Shown here: in pieces, positions 1 through 8,325 of the stretch | Numbering within the stretch: position 1 is the stretch's first letter | How the letters are laid out: each line of letters opens with the position of its first letter | Origin: an uncultured Prevotella sp. | GTDB lineage: Bacteria > Bacteroidota > Bacteroidia > Bacteroidales > Bacteroidaceae | Direction: 5' to 3' | Assembly: GCA_900771975.1 (NCBI GenBank) | Contig: CAAGPV010000063.1 | Coordinates: forward strand, 1-35,725 | Length of the DNA stretch: 35,725 nt | Notes under the pieces: model-generated | Database searches by the model: none | The model's input: only the letters and a program-made list of their open reading frames with translations | Told to the model about the DNA's origin: nothing | Position numbers and translations under genes: made by a program

Positions 1-240
1 TCGGTTTTGAAACACCTATTGAGCGATTTTCTAAAATCTTTCTATAAATTTGCACTTGCCAGTTGAATTCGCGATATGTTTACAATTCTTAAATTACGGC
101 TTAATATAATGCTTTATTAGGACAACAAAGCCAGTTATGATGCGAAAGTGTTCGTTTGTAAAGGTGTTCCTGTCGGAAAGTTAGATAGAATAGTGGCGGG
201 AAAAGGCTGTTTTGAAACTTCTTGCTTGTTATAAAACGAA

Positions 241-277
241 AAGCGTTGGAAATCATCAAATAAGATTTCCAACGCTT
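241..277 (-). terminator. Terminator of the tRNA-Thr/tRNA-Gly unit
   Basis: A perfect 14-bp inverted repeat (241-254 with 264-277, 9-nt loop) lies 11 nt past the tRNA-Gly. On the minus strand it is followed by a T-rich run (TTCGTTTTATAA), as in an intrinsic terminator. The plus-strand side is also T-rich, so it could work in both directions. Confidence 0.75.
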
Positions 278-287
278 TATCTTTTTG

Positions 288-358
288 AGCGGGATACGGG
301 AATCGAACCCGCCTCCCAGGCTTGGGAAGCCCGTACACTACCGATGTGCTAATCCCGC
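288..358 (-). tRNA. tRNA-Gly (anticodon CCC)
   Basis: The minus strand folds as a full cloverleaf. The 7-bp acceptor stem is GCGGGAT/ATCCCGC. The T arm contains GGTTCGATTCC. The anticodon arm CGGGC-TTCCCAA-GCCTG gives anticodon CCC, which reads glycine codon GGG. The discriminator base is U and CCA is not encoded. It lies 22 nt downstream of tRNA-Thr and is probably co-transcribed with it. Confidence 0.95.
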
Positions 359-380
359 CTACGCTTTAAAAGCTTCACTG

Positions 381-453
<73 letters not shown>

Positions 454-464
454 AATAGCGAGTG

Positions 465-495
465 CAAAAGTAGTGAAACTTTTCCACTCGACAAA
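465..495 (-). promoter_or_regulatory. Bacteroidetes-type promoter for tRNA-Thr/tRNA-Gly
   Basis: Minus strand TTTG (492-495), 19-bp spacer, TACTTTTG (465-472). This matches the Bacteroidetes primary-sigma consensus TTTG-N19-21-TAnnTTTG and ends 11 nt before the tRNA. Confidence 0.8.
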
Positions 496-512
496 ATATT
501 TGGTATTGTTTT

Positions 513-2030
513 TTACTGATGCTGGTCACGCAACAAGTCGTTTACTGTCTTTACCGGATTGAAGGTGGAAAGGGGCACTTCTACAAACACGGTGTTCCAG
601 TCGCTCATGGCGCCGTTCCAAAGGCCGGGAAGTTCAAGGGCTTTCAGCTCCTTGCCGTTTTTGCTCTTACTGCTGATGAAGCCAGTAGTCTTGTCTACGT
701 AATCGGGAAGGTTGAAAGGTTGTCCCTTATAGTCCTTGATGGCGCACACGAGGTCTACGGGGTTGAAGTGTGTGCCCTGCTTGAACATCTCCTGATAGTC
801 TTTGTTGCTCTTGTCTATCTGGCTGGATTCCAATATTTGTAGGCTCACTGTACCATCTTGGTTATAGGTAAGGAACGGACCGCCACCTGGTTCGCCAACG
901 TTTTTCACCATTCCGCAGACGCGCATAGGTCTGTTGAGTTTCTTTTTCAGATAGCAAACCAGTTCGGCATCTTCCAGTTCTTTGATGTCCGCTTTGCGGC
1001 AGCAGAGGTCGCGTTGCAGGAAGCGGATGATTTCCTCGAGGTAGGCATGGTTGTATTCGCCGCTATCCAGCTTCTTTAGATATTGAAAAGCGCGTGACTG
1101 CAGTGTCACGAGTATGCCTGCCAAGAGTTGCTTGTAGGTGACGGTGTCGTCTTTTAGGCGGTCGGGCACAACGTTGTCTATGTTCTTGATAAACACCACG
1201 TCTGCGTCTATTTCGTTAAGGTTTTCGATGAGCGCTCCATGACCGCCCGGACGGAAGAGCAGCGAGCCATCGCTATTGCGGAACGGGGTGTTGTCGGGGT
1301 TGGCAGCTACGGTGTCTGTGCTGGGCTTCTGTTCAGAGAAGCTGATGTCAAACTTGATGCCAAATTGCTGCTCGTACTTTGCTGCTTTTTCTTCCACCTT
1401 TTGCTGGAAGAGTTGCATGTGCTCGTGCGACACAGTGAAGTGGATGTGGGCTTCTCCGTTGGTGGCTGCATAGAGGGCCGCTTCCACCAAGTGTTCCTCC
1501 ATAGGTGTGCGTGGACCGTCTTCGTAGTTGTGGAACAGGAGCAGTCCTTTGGGCAACTGTCCGTAGTTGAGGCCTTCGGGGTTGAGCATGTTTGCCACGA
1601 TGGTCTTATATTGCTTTTCGGCAAGAAGTGTTTTAATGTTTTTTCCGTTATTGTCGCGGCATTTCTTGCAAAGCTCTTCGCGGAAGGCAAACTTCTTAAT
1701 GTCGTCAAAAAACTTCTTTTCAAAGTCGGTCTGAGGCTCATCGTAGTCGGCTTGCAGGAAGGCAAACATATTCTTAAACATACGGCTGGCAGCCCCGCTG
1801 GCGGGAACAAACTTCACCACCTTGTGGCCTATGCCCTTATATTGATTCCAGGCAGCTATATAGTTGTCACGCTCTTCCTGTGAAGGACTGACAATGCCGT
1901 GGCCTACCGAGGCAGCAGCTTCAAGGCGCAAGAAGGGGAAGCCGGTCTTGAAGTCTTCGAGTTGCTTGTTAAACTTTTCCTCACTGATGCCCTTTTGGGC
2001 CAATTGTTTCTGATCTTCTGGTGTCAGCAT
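513..2030 (-). CDS. DUF4301 family protein
   Basis: A 505-residue protein that I recognise as DUF4301, a family found mainly in Bacteroidetes and usually near this length. Its biochemical role is unknown to me. The N-terminus has the segment KTGFPFLRLEAAASVGHGI and then FVPASGAASRMFK. The latter, a small-residue loop ending in Ser-Arg, resembles the nucleotide-binding loop of sugar-nucleotidyltransferases, but that link is only suggestive. There is no signal peptide or membrane segment, so the protein is probably cytosolic. The frame stays open to a GTG at 2069, but that codon overlaps a good -7 promoter box. The ATG at 2030 (protein starting MLTPEDQ) is therefore the better start. The gene is monocistronic and divergent from relA. 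Confidence 0.85.
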   Translation of the reverse strand: MLTPEDQKQLAQKGISEEKFNKQLEDFKTGFPFLRLEAAASVGHGIVSPSQEERDNYIAAWNQYKGIGHKVVKFVPASGAASRMFKNMFAFLQADYDEPQTDFEKKFFDDIKKFAFREELCKKCRDNNGKNIKTLLAEKQYKTIVANMLNPEGLNYGQLPKGLLLFHNYEDGPRTPMEEHLVEAALYAATNGEAHIHFTVSHEHMQLFQQKVEEKAAKYEQQFGIKFDISFSEQKPSTDTVAANPDNTPFRNSDGSLLFRPGGHGALIENLNEIDADVVFIKNIDNVVPDRLKDDTVTYKQLLAGILVTLQSRAFQYLKKLDSGEYNHAYLEEIIRFLQRDLCCRKADIKELEDAELVCYLKKKLNRPMRVCGMVKNVGEPGGGPFLTYNQDGTVSLQILESSQIDKSNKDYQEMFKQGTHFNPVDLVCAIKDYKGQPFNLPDYVDKTTGFISSKSKNGKELKALELPGLWNGAMSDWNTVFVEVPLSTFNPVKTVNDLLRDQHQ

Positions 2031-2068
2031 AGCGATATAGGTTTTGTCATTGATTTTGTTAACATCCA

Positions 2069-2076
2069 CAAAGTTA
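2069..2076 (-). promoter_or_regulatory. -7 promoter box of the DUF4301 gene
   Basis: Minus strand TAACTTTG matches TAnnTTTG. The -33 region is only T-rich, with no clear TTTG. The box ends 38 nt before ATG 2030 and overlaps the alternative GTG start, which argues against that start. Confidence 0.6.
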
Positions 2077-2191
2077 CCTTTTTTTCTTGAAAGAAAAGGG
2101 CTTGTTGGCCATTATTTCATCAAATCTTATCATCCTTTTTATGCTTTTTCAACCTTTTTCCATGGTTCTGCCGTTTGCCGAGGACGGTTTC

Positions 2192-2222
2192 TTTGGTAGT
2201 TGGGAAATAATACTTAACTTTG
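2192..2222 (+). promoter_or_regulatory. Promoter of relA
   Basis: TTTG (2192-2195), 19-bp spacer, TAACTTTG (2215-2222). This is a complete Bacteroidetes consensus promoter, giving a leader of about 30 nt before ATG 2261. Confidence 0.8.
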
Positions 2223-2260
2223 CATAAACTCTTTCGGGAAGACATAAAAAGGTAAAACTT

Positions 2261-4471
2261 ATGGAGGAAAAACTTGTATTTACGCCGGCCGAACGTGCCG
2301 AAGCCGATGAGTTGCTTGGGCAGCTGCGTCAGTTGGTTGGCGAAAGTCTGCATCCAGAAGATGCTTCTAATGTGGAGAAACTGTTGCGTGCAGCCATTGA
2401 GAGTGGTTCGCTCCACCGCAACGTATTCGGCCTCAACCCCATTGTGTGTGCCTTGCAGACAGCCTTGATAGCCGTCAGCGACATCGGTCTGAAGCGCGAC
2501 TGTGTGATTGCGGTGCTGCTTTACGACAACGTGATGAGCGGTTTCACTACTGTCGAGACCATCCACGAGCTCTTTGGCGGAGGTGTGAGCACCATCATTC
2601 GTGGACTGGTGAAGGTGCAATTGCTTTATAAGAAGACCCCAAAGATAGAATCCGAGAACTTCCGCAACTTGCTTCTGTCGTTTGCCGAGGACATGCGTGT
2701 CATCCTCATCATGATTGCCGACCGTGTCAACCTGATGCGCCAGATACGTGATACGCCCAATGCCGAGGCGCAACACGAGGTGAGCGAGGAGGCAAGCTAC
2801 CTATATGCACCGCTGGCCCACAAGTTGGGGCTCTATCAACTCAAGAGCGAGCTGGAGGATTTGTCGCTGAAATATCTTGAGCACGACGCCTACTATATGA
2901 TTAAGGAGAAGCTCAACGCCACCAAGAAATCGCGCGATGCCTACATCAAGGCCTTCATCGGCCCCGTTAGCGAGCAGCTCACTGCCGCCGGACTAAAGTT
3001 CCACATCAAGGGACGCACCAAGAGCATCCACTCTATCTGGCAGAAAATGAAGAAACAGCAATGCGGTTTTGAAGGCATCTACGACCTGTTTGCCATACGT
3101 GTCATTCTCGATTCGCCCGAAAAACTGGAGAAGATGCAGTGCTGGCAGGCCTACTCCATCGTCACCAACATGTATCAGCCCAACCCAAAGCGTCTGCGCG
3201 ACTGGCTGAGCGTGCCTAAGTCGAACGGCTACGAGAGTCTTCACATCACCGTGCTTGGCCCCGAACGCAAGTGGGTGGAGGTGCAGATACGCACCGAACG
3301 CATGGACGAGATAGCTGAGCACGGCCTGGCTGCCCATTGGCGCTATAAGGGCATCAAGGCCGAAGGCGGCATGGACGAGTGGTTGGCACAGATTAGGTCG
3401 GCCTTGGAAGCTGGTGATGACCTTCAGGTGATGGACCAGTTTCGTATGGATCTTTACGAAGACGAGGTGTTTGTGTTCACCCCCAAGGGCGACTTGCTGA
3501 AGTTTCCGAAGGGTGCCACCGTGCTCGACTTCGCCTATCACATACACACCAAGGTGGGAAATGGCTGCGTGGGCGGAAAGATTAACGGCCGTAACGTTTC
3601 TTTCCGTGCCGAACTTCATAGCGGTGACACCGTGGAAGTGCTCACCTCCACCACCCAGCGCCCTAAGCAGGAGTGGCTGTCCATCGTCAAGAGTGCCCAC
3701 GCCAAGGCCAAGGTAAGGCTGGCACTGAAGGAGACACAGGTGCGTGACGGCCTCTATGCCAAGGAAATGCTGGAACGCAGGTTCAAGAACAAGAAGATAG
3801 ACATAGAAGAACCCGTCATGGCCCACCTGCTGAAGAAGCTTGGCATCAAGGAAATGAGCGACTTCTACAAGCAGATTGCCGACGGAAAACTCGACATGAG
3901 TGCCGTCATCGACATGTATCAGGAGACCTATGCCCACGACCACAACCTCAACCAGCCCAAGAAAGGGGCAAGCGCCGAGGGTTTTGCTTACGAAAACCCC
4001 AATGAGGAACTCGTGCAGAAAAGCGATGATGTGCTTGTCATAGACCGCAACCTCAAGGGGCTCGACTTCTCGCTGGCCCGTTGTTGCCACCCCATCTATG
4101 GTGACCCCGTGTTTGGTTTCGTCACCATCAGCGGCGGAATAAAAATCCATCGTCAGGATTGTCCCAACGCAGCCGAGCTGAAACGGCGCTTCGGCTACCG
4201 CGTTGTGAAAGCCCGTTGGAGCGGAAAAGGCAACAACCAGTATGCCATCACCTTGCGCATCATAGGCAACGACGACATCGGCATCGTCAACAACATCACC
4301 AATATCATCTCGAAGGAAGAGAAGATTAACGTGCGCAGTATCAACATCGACTCTCACGATGGCCTCTTTTCGGGCAACCTTGTGGTTCTGCTCGAAGATA
4401 ATGCCAAATTGACTGCCCTTGTCAAGAAGTTACGCACCATTAAGGGCGTGAAACAAGTCAGCCGAATTTAA
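2261..4471 (+). CDS. relA: RelA/SpoT-type (p)ppGpp synthetase with a degenerate hydrolase domain
   Basis: A 736-residue long RSH protein of the stringent response. It would transfer pyrophosphate from ATP to GDP or GTP in the cytosol, often ribosome-associated. Domains in order: an HD-type region (about 40-190), synthetase (about 230-360; GRTKS 251-255, NGYESLH, EVQIRT 340-345), TGS (about 402-465), a Cys-rich zinc-finger-like segment with ARCCHP, and a C-terminal ACT domain (about 660-736). The residues that bind Mn in hydrolase-competent enzymes are altered: Asn59-Pro replaces His-Pro, Tyr88-Asp89 replaces His-Asp, the following ED is absent, and ADRVN replaces ADRLHN. Hydrolysis is therefore unlikely. 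The synthetase has RLRD (311-314), closer to the RxKD of bifunctional enzymes than to the ExDD of E. coli RelA. A hairpin terminator follows. Confidence 0.9.
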   Translation: MEEKLVFTPAERAEADELLGQLRQLVGESLHPEDASNVEKLLRAAIESGSLHRNVFGLNPIVCALQTALIAVSDIGLKRDCVIAVLLYDNVMSGFTTVETIHELFGGGVSTIIRGLVKVQLLYKKTPKIESENFRNLLLSFAEDMRVILIMIADRVNLMRQIRDTPNAEAQHEVSEEASYLYAPLAHKLGLYQLKSELEDLSLKYLEHDAYYMIKEKLNATKKSRDAYIKAFIGPVSEQLTAAGLKFHIKGRTKSIHSIWQKMKKQQCGFEGIYDLFAIRVILDSPEKLEKMQCWQAYSIVTNMYQPNPKRLRDWLSVPKSNGYESLHITVLGPERKWVEVQIRTERMDEIAEHGLAAHWRYKGIKAEGGMDEWLAQIRSALEAGDDLQVMDQFRMDLYEDEVFVFTPKGDLLKFPKGATVLDFAYHIHTKVGNGCVGGKINGRNVSFRAELHSGDTVEVLTSTTQRPKQEWLSIVKSAHAKAKVRLALKETQVRDGLYAKEMLERRFKNKKIDIEEPVMAHLLKKLGIKEMSDFYKQIADGKLDMSAVIDMYQETYAHDHNLNQPKKGASAEGFAYENPNEELVQKSDDVLVIDRNLKGLDFSLARCCHPIYGDPVFGFVTISGGIKIHRQDCPNAAELKRRFGYRVVKARWSGKGNNQYAITLRIIGNDDIGIVNNITNIISKEEKINVRSINIDSHDGLFSGNLVVLLEDNAKLTALVKKLRTIKGVKQVSRI

Positions 4472-4495
4472 GAGAAATTAACAACATCCTATCGT

Positions 4496-4540
4496 TTAAG
4501 TGTAAGTTCCACCGCTATCAGCCAAGGGGCTTACACTTAA
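4496..4540 (+). terminator. Hairpin after relA
   Basis: A perfect 11-bp inverted repeat (TTAAGTGTAAG at 4496-4506, CTTACACTTAA at 4530-4540) lies 24 nt past the relA stop and is followed by TTGTTT. The loop of 23 nt is long and the T run is short, so termination strength is uncertain. Confidence 0.5.
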
Positions 4541-4735
4541 TTGTTTACAGGTTTTGCGGTTCGAGTTTTACTTTAACTTTGCTGTTTCGCGTGAAACAGA
4601 CGCGTTCATGAGTTATCTTTTGTCTGCTCAAGTCTTTTTCCCGTCGGTTGGCTGAAGGGCCGTCAGGGGCTAACTCGTTAGTTTACAACTCCCTTCCTCG
4701 TGGTGGCTCATCTGTCTTTGGAGGTAAAGAAACGC
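4541..4735. other. Gene-free stretch between convergent genes
   Basis: With the hairpins on either side, about 307 bases between relA and the acyltransferase gene have no convincing ORF. The stretch holds a parS-like site (4583-4598) and a TAACTTTG box (4574-4581). That box has a TTTG only 17 bp upstream (4553-4556), a shorter spacer than usual, and no gene follows it. Confidence 0.6.
4583..4598. promoter_or_regulatory. parS-like ParB-binding site (candidate)
   Basis: TGTTTCGCGTGAAACA differs at one central base from the widely conserved chromosomal parS palindrome TGTTTCACGTGAAACA. It lies between convergent genes. The ten bases CGCGTGAAAC recur at 4755-4764 as a half-site. ParB binding is inferred, not shown. 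Confidence 0.6.
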
Positions 4736-4763
4736 TTTCACCAAACGCCATTGGCGCGTGAAA
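4736..4763 (-). terminator. Possible terminator after the MBOAT gene
   Basis: An interrupted hairpin lies 16 nt past the acyltransferase stop on the minus strand. The outer stem is TTTCAC/GTGAAA (4736-4741 with 4758-4763) and the inner stem is GCCA/TGGC (4747-4750 with 4752-4755). It is followed by GCGTTTCTTT. The pairing is imperfect. Confidence 0.35.
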
Positions 4764-4778
4764 CGTTCTGTTTGAGTG

Positions 4779-6263
4779 TTAGAACTGGAAATAGATGAAC
4801 GGCAACACCTGACTGCCCTTCACCTGAATGACAAGAACGATGACCAACGTGAGCACAATTGCGCACCCCAATACGCCCATGCGCTGCAACAGTTTCACCG
4901 CCCTGCGGTTAGCTTTTCGTGGCAGGAAGTGGGCAATTAGCGTGACGCCCATCAGTAAGAACACGTAGCGGTAGGCCCACACCACTTGTGGAAGCACTTC
5001 AAGGTTGAACTTCGTCAGCATCTGGTGGAGCATGTTCCAGGCCTTTTCAAGACTGTCGGCACGGAACGGCAACCAAAGCAGCACCACCAGGTGGAACGTG
5101 AGCAGCACTGCCACTACCCTCCTCCATCCCGATGGATGGTAGTAGCGGTCGTGGCGAAACACCACCTGCTGGAACCACTTGTGTAGGCAGACGCCTGCTC
5201 CGTGCAGGGCTCCCCATAGCACAAAGCTGAGCGATGCACCGTGCCAAAGGCCACAGAGCGTCATGGCCACCATCTGGTTGAGATAGGCGCGCCAGCGTCC
5301 CTTGCGGTTGCCTCCCAGCGGAATGTAGATGTAGTCGCGTATCCAGGTGGATAGCGAGATGTGCCAGCGTCGCCAGAAGTCGCTCAGCGAGTCGGCCTTG
5401 AAGGGCGCGTTGAAGTTGTCGGGAATGTGAAAGCCCAACCACAATGCCAGTCCGATGGCTATGTCGCTATAGCCGCTGAAGTCGCAATAGAGCTGCACAC
5501 AGTAGCCGTAGAGGCCGAGCAAGATTTCTCCGCCCGAGAACATGGAGGGCATTTCAAAGACACGGTCTACAAAGTTTTGGCTGATATAGTCGCTCACGAT
5601 GGCCTTCTTCACCAGTCCCATAGCTATGAGAAACGTGCCACGAGCAAACATTTCGGGCGATACTGTCACCTTTTTGTGCAGTTGAGGCAGGAAGTCGGCG
5701 GCTCTGACGATAGGTCCGGCCAGCAGGACGGGAAAGAACGACACGTGGAAAGCATAGTCGAGCAGGTTTGACAGGGGCTTGATGTGCCCCCGATAGACGT
5801 CTGCCACATACGAAATGCTCTTGAACGTAAAGAAGCTGATGCCAACGGGCAGCACTATGTCCCATGGCTGGAAATTGCTGCGCACGATGGCTGCTATGGT
5901 TTCACCGAAGAAGTTGGCATATTTGAAGTAAGCCAATAAGCCCAAATCTACAGCCAGACTCAGCCACAGGCAGGCTTTAGCCTTTCGTGGGCTGGTTTGT
6001 CGCAGTTGGGCTATGCAGCGTGCAAGATGGAAATCGGTGATGGTCACCACAGCCAACAATCCGAAATAGAGTCCGGAGTTCTTGTAGAAGAAGTAATAGG
6101 AGAACAGGGTGACAAACGCCAAGCGTGCCGTCCGCTGCGTTTGCAGCAGATAATAGCCCAACAAGAAGAAAAGCATCAGCACCAAAAAGAGGCCCGATGT
6201 GAAGAGCAACGGTTGTTGCGGGTCGTAGCTGAGCAGTTGCAGAAGTCTATTGAGCGTTTCCAT
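4779..6263 (-). CDS. MBOAT-family O-acyltransferase (AlgI/DltB-like)
   Basis: A 494-residue polytopic membrane protein of the MBOAT family. Relatives such as AlgI and DltB move acyl groups, usually acetyl, across the inner membrane for O-acylation of extracytoplasmic glycans. Family landmarks are QLYCDFSGYSDIAIGLA (about 257-273), DFWRRWHISLSTWIRDYIYIPLGG (295-318) and TLCGLWHGASLSFVLWG (335-351). His341 corresponds to the conserved MBOAT catalytic histidine and His301 is the second conserved one. At least ten hydrophobic segments are visible. It is the last gene of a leftward operon and overlaps the SGNH hydrolase gene by 17 nt. This matches the common MBOAT-plus-SGNH pairing, in which the SGNH partner completes acyl transfer in the periplasm. 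The acylated polymer cannot be told from sequence. Confidence 0.9.
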   Translation of the reverse strand: METLNRLLQLLSYDPQQPLLFTSGLFLVLMLFFLLGYYLLQTQRTARLAFVTLFSYYFFYKNSGLYFGLLAVVTITDFHLARCIAQLRQTSPRKAKACLWLSLAVDLGLLAYFKYANFFGETIAAIVRSNFQPWDIVLPVGISFFTFKSISYVADVYRGHIKPLSNLLDYAFHVSFFPVLLAGPIVRAADFLPQLHKKVTVSPEMFARGTFLIAMGLVKKAIVSDYISQNFVDRVFEMPSMFSGGEILLGLYGYCVQLYCDFSGYSDIAIGLALWLGFHIPDNFNAPFKADSLSDFWRRWHISLSTWIRDYIYIPLGGNRKGRWRAYLNQMVAMTLCGLWHGASLSFVLWGALHGAGVCLHKWFQQVVFRHDRYYHPSGWRRVVAVLLTFHLVVLLWLPFRADSLEKAWNMLHQMLTKFNLEVLPQVVWAYRYVFLLMGVTLIAHFLPRKANRRAVKLLQRMGVLGCAIVLTLVIVLVIQVKGSQVLPFIYFQF

Positions 6264-7668
6264 GTGTTTTAGTGGTTTGGGCTTGAATGTGGTGTGAGTA
6301 GCCTTCCTGTCCGGTCACAAGCGACCGGTAGAAGCGCGTAGCGATGTAGTTGCCTCCACGCGGAAGCGGATGGAAAAGGTCTGCCCCCACCATCTTTTGG
6401 TTGAACAGCCTTCCTGCCGAACCTTCACCGCCCATGGCTGCAAACAGGTCGTAGAAGGCCACCTTGCATTCGGCCGCCAACCGTGCCTGTGCACTCACCA
6501 ACAGGGGCACTGCCGGCAGGGTGGTGATGCGGCTTCCCTGACGCACGCCTCTGTCGGGCATGCTGGTCAGCAGGATGCTTGCATCGGAAAAAGCGCGTTG
6601 CACGTTGTGAAGGGCGGGGCGAAAGGCCTTGATATACCATTCCACGTCTTCTTCGCCACTGTCGGGCGAGATGGCGTTGCCTCCAAAGGCCACCACCACA
6701 AGGTCGTAATGGCGAAGGCGCTGAAACTGGCGGAGCGTCTTTTCGGGAATGGCGGCCAGATGGGTGCCCGACGACGAGCGCATACTGAAGTTGTCCAACA
6801 CGATGCCCCCGTTGCCTTCAAGACTTGCCCCAAAGGCTGTTCCGGCTCCGTTGACGGTGATGTAAAGGCTTTGTGCTGGTTGTGGTGAGGTGGTTATCAC
6901 CTCGGCCACCTGTGTTCCGTTGGCGGTTTGCGTGTGTTGGGGGCCACCGTTCCATGCTGCAGCCACGCTCACCCGCCCTTTCGGGCACAGATAGAGGCGG
7001 CATACAGTCCAGCTATTGGCATGGGGATAGTTGCCGTAAGACTTTAAGTTGAGGGTTGCGACCCCATTGAAGGGATAGTAGCGCCCTGACAGTCCGGCAT
7101 AGCGGGCCACATAGTCGTTCTTGTTGTTGGCTGCATGTTCGGTCAACCCGTGCGATCGGCATTCCAGGGTGAGGCGAAACTGGTTGACGTCGTTGGCTGC
7201 ATCCACCCACCCAACGCCCTGCCCGCCATAGCGTTGCTGCAGAAGTTCGCGCAAATGGCCTGCCAGAATGTCGCCTTCGGTGTAGGAGTCGGTGAACAGA
7301 GCTATGCGCACTGGACGTCCGGAAAGTTGGTGGCGGAACAACTTGTCCAGCATTTCATAGATGTGGGTCATGCTGTTAGGGGTGCCTGCGCCATAGTCGG
7401 CAATGGGCTGTACACCGTTGGGCCATGTTATGCGGTAGGAAGTCGTGTCGGCTTTTGTGGTGAGAGACGGTTGCGGGGCGGGCACCTTCACGCGCGGCAC
7501 CACAGTGGGTGTGCCGTCAAGAGCCGGGTTGGGCCACAGGTCGCTCAGCAAACTCACGCGTCGCATCTTCACGCCGCCAATGTTTACAGGGGGCATCAAG
7601 TGGAGCAACAACAAGAATAGCACCACTAAGCCTACCGTAATGAGGGGCTTATCCGACTGGTTTCTCAT
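6247..7668 (-). CDS. SGNH/GDSL hydrolase-like exported protein, partner of MBOAT
   Basis: A 473-residue protein with one N-terminal membrane segment (about 8-26) acting as a signal anchor, so the catalytic part lies in the periplasm. SGNH blocks are visible: LFTDSYTEGD with nucleophile Ser128, the AFGGNA block with Asn331, and the C-terminal DLFHP with Asp430 and His433 of the triad. Between the first and later blocks lies a beta-rich insertion (about 190-300) containing GGIVLDNFSMRSSSG, as in SGNH acetylesterases or acetyltransferases with a jelly-roll insert. It overlaps the TetR gene by 4 nt (ATGA) and the MBOAT gene by 17 nt, so translation is probably coupled. It likely works with the MBOAT protein in O-acetylation or deacetylation of a cell-envelope polysaccharide. 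The direction of the reaction is undetermined. Confidence 0.85.
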   Translation of the reverse strand: MRNQSDKPLITVGLVVLFLLLLHLMPPVNIGGVKMRRVSLLSDLWPNPALDGTPTVVPRVKVPAPQPSLTTKADTTSYRITWPNGVQPIADYGAGTPNSMTHIYEMLDKLFRHQLSGRPVRIALFTDSYTEGDILAGHLRELLQQRYGGQGVGWVDAANDVNQFRLTLECRSHGLTEHAANNKNDYVARYAGLSGRYYPFNGVATLNLKSYGNYPHANSWTVCRLYLCPKGRVSVAAAWNGGPQHTQTANGTQVAEVITTSPQPAQSLYITVNGAGTAFGASLEGNGGIVLDNFSMRSSSGTHLAAIPEKTLRQFQRLRHYDLVVVAFGGNAISPDSGEEDVEWYIKAFRPALHNVQRAFSDASILLTSMPDRGVRQGSRITTLPAVPLLVSAQARLAAECKVAFYDLFAAMGGEGSAGRLFNQKMVGADLFHPLPRGGNYIATRFYRSLVTGQEGYSHHIQAQTTKTHGNAQ

Positions 7669-8303
7669 TCAGATAGGTTGGCGTTTCCAAGATTTTCGTC
7701 AATGGCTTGTATGCCTTTTTGCGTGCAAATGCCACGCAGGAACACCATGGTGAGCGTCCGGAAAATCTCGTTGGGAGGGAATTGCTTGTAGAGTTTGGCC
7801 GAAAAAAGGCTTTTCGGGGCATTGTTTCCAAGGCGGTTAAAGATGGCAAAGTTGATGTCTTTGCGGAAGTAGCCCTCTTCCACTCCGCGCTCCAGAAACT
7901 CTTCAGAGCGTTTGCGCCGCTTTCGTTCCTGCTCGTGCAGGTAGCCAATGATGTCGGGAAAGCGTTGCAGGTCTTCAAAGAAAAGCGGATTGATGTCACT
8001 TAGCTGCTTGAAGTTGATCTTATAGAACTCCATGATGATGTCCATGGTGTCTTCATGGCTCTCTATAAACTCAAGAAGGTGCTTCTGCTGCTCTTCTTCA
8101 TGCTTCACCACAACCTCGTAAAGCAGCGAGGCTTTGTCTTCATAAACCTCATAAAGGGTACGCTTCGATATGGTAAGGGCCTGAGCGATGTCGTCCATCT
8201 TGACTCGCCGGATGCCACGTTCGTGAAACAGTTGTCCAGCTACGTGCAGGATACGTCCTTTCAGTTCTTGTCTGTAAGCGTTTGGTATGCCTGTTTGTGT
8301 CAT
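7665..8303 (-). CDS. TetR/AcrR-family transcriptional regulator
   Basis: A 212-residue one-component regulator. The N-terminal helix-turn-helix (about 12-58) has the TetR signature AGQLFHERGIRRVKMDDIAQ followed by SKRTLYEVYEDKASLLYEVV. The remaining 150 residues form the variable ligand-binding and dimerisation domain, with a Lys/Arg-rich stretch ERKRRKRSEEFLERG. It is the first gene of the operon with the SGNH and MBOAT genes, overlapping the former by 4 nt. It therefore probably controls its own operon, as many TetR proteins do. The effector is unknown. The start ATG at 8303 is supported by a complete promoter at 8326-8357. Confidence 0.9.
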   Translation of the reverse strand: MTQTGIPNAYRQELKGRILHVAGQLFHERGIRRVKMDDIAQALTISKRTLYEVYEDKASLLYEVVVKHEEEQQKHLLEFIESHEDTMDIIMEFYKINFKQLSDINPLFFEDLQRFPDIIGYLHEQERKRRKRSEEFLERGVEEGYFRKDINFAIFNRLGNNAPKSLFSAKLYKQFPPNEIFRTLTMVFLRGICTQKGIQAIDENLGNANLSE

Positions 8304-8325
8304 TGGAAAAATCCTTTTATTTTTG

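Noticed and set aside
1..240. TAAATTTG at 45-52 followed by short frames (14-15 codons) at 84 and 137
   Set aside because: The promoter lacks a good -33 element, and the peptides have no signal, hydrophobic stretch or known motif. I found no gene in this part.
135..338. 67-codon frame on the minus strand
   Set aside because: It runs through the tRNA-Gly gene and its terminator, so it is not a protein gene.
2120..2776. 218-codon minus-strand frame over the relA start
   Set aside because: It covers the relA promoter and 5' coding region and has no recognisable product.
2993..4357. 454-codon frame antisense to relA
   Set aside because: It lies wholly inside relA, which has strong family motifs. 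The long antisense frame follows from codon bias of the real gene.
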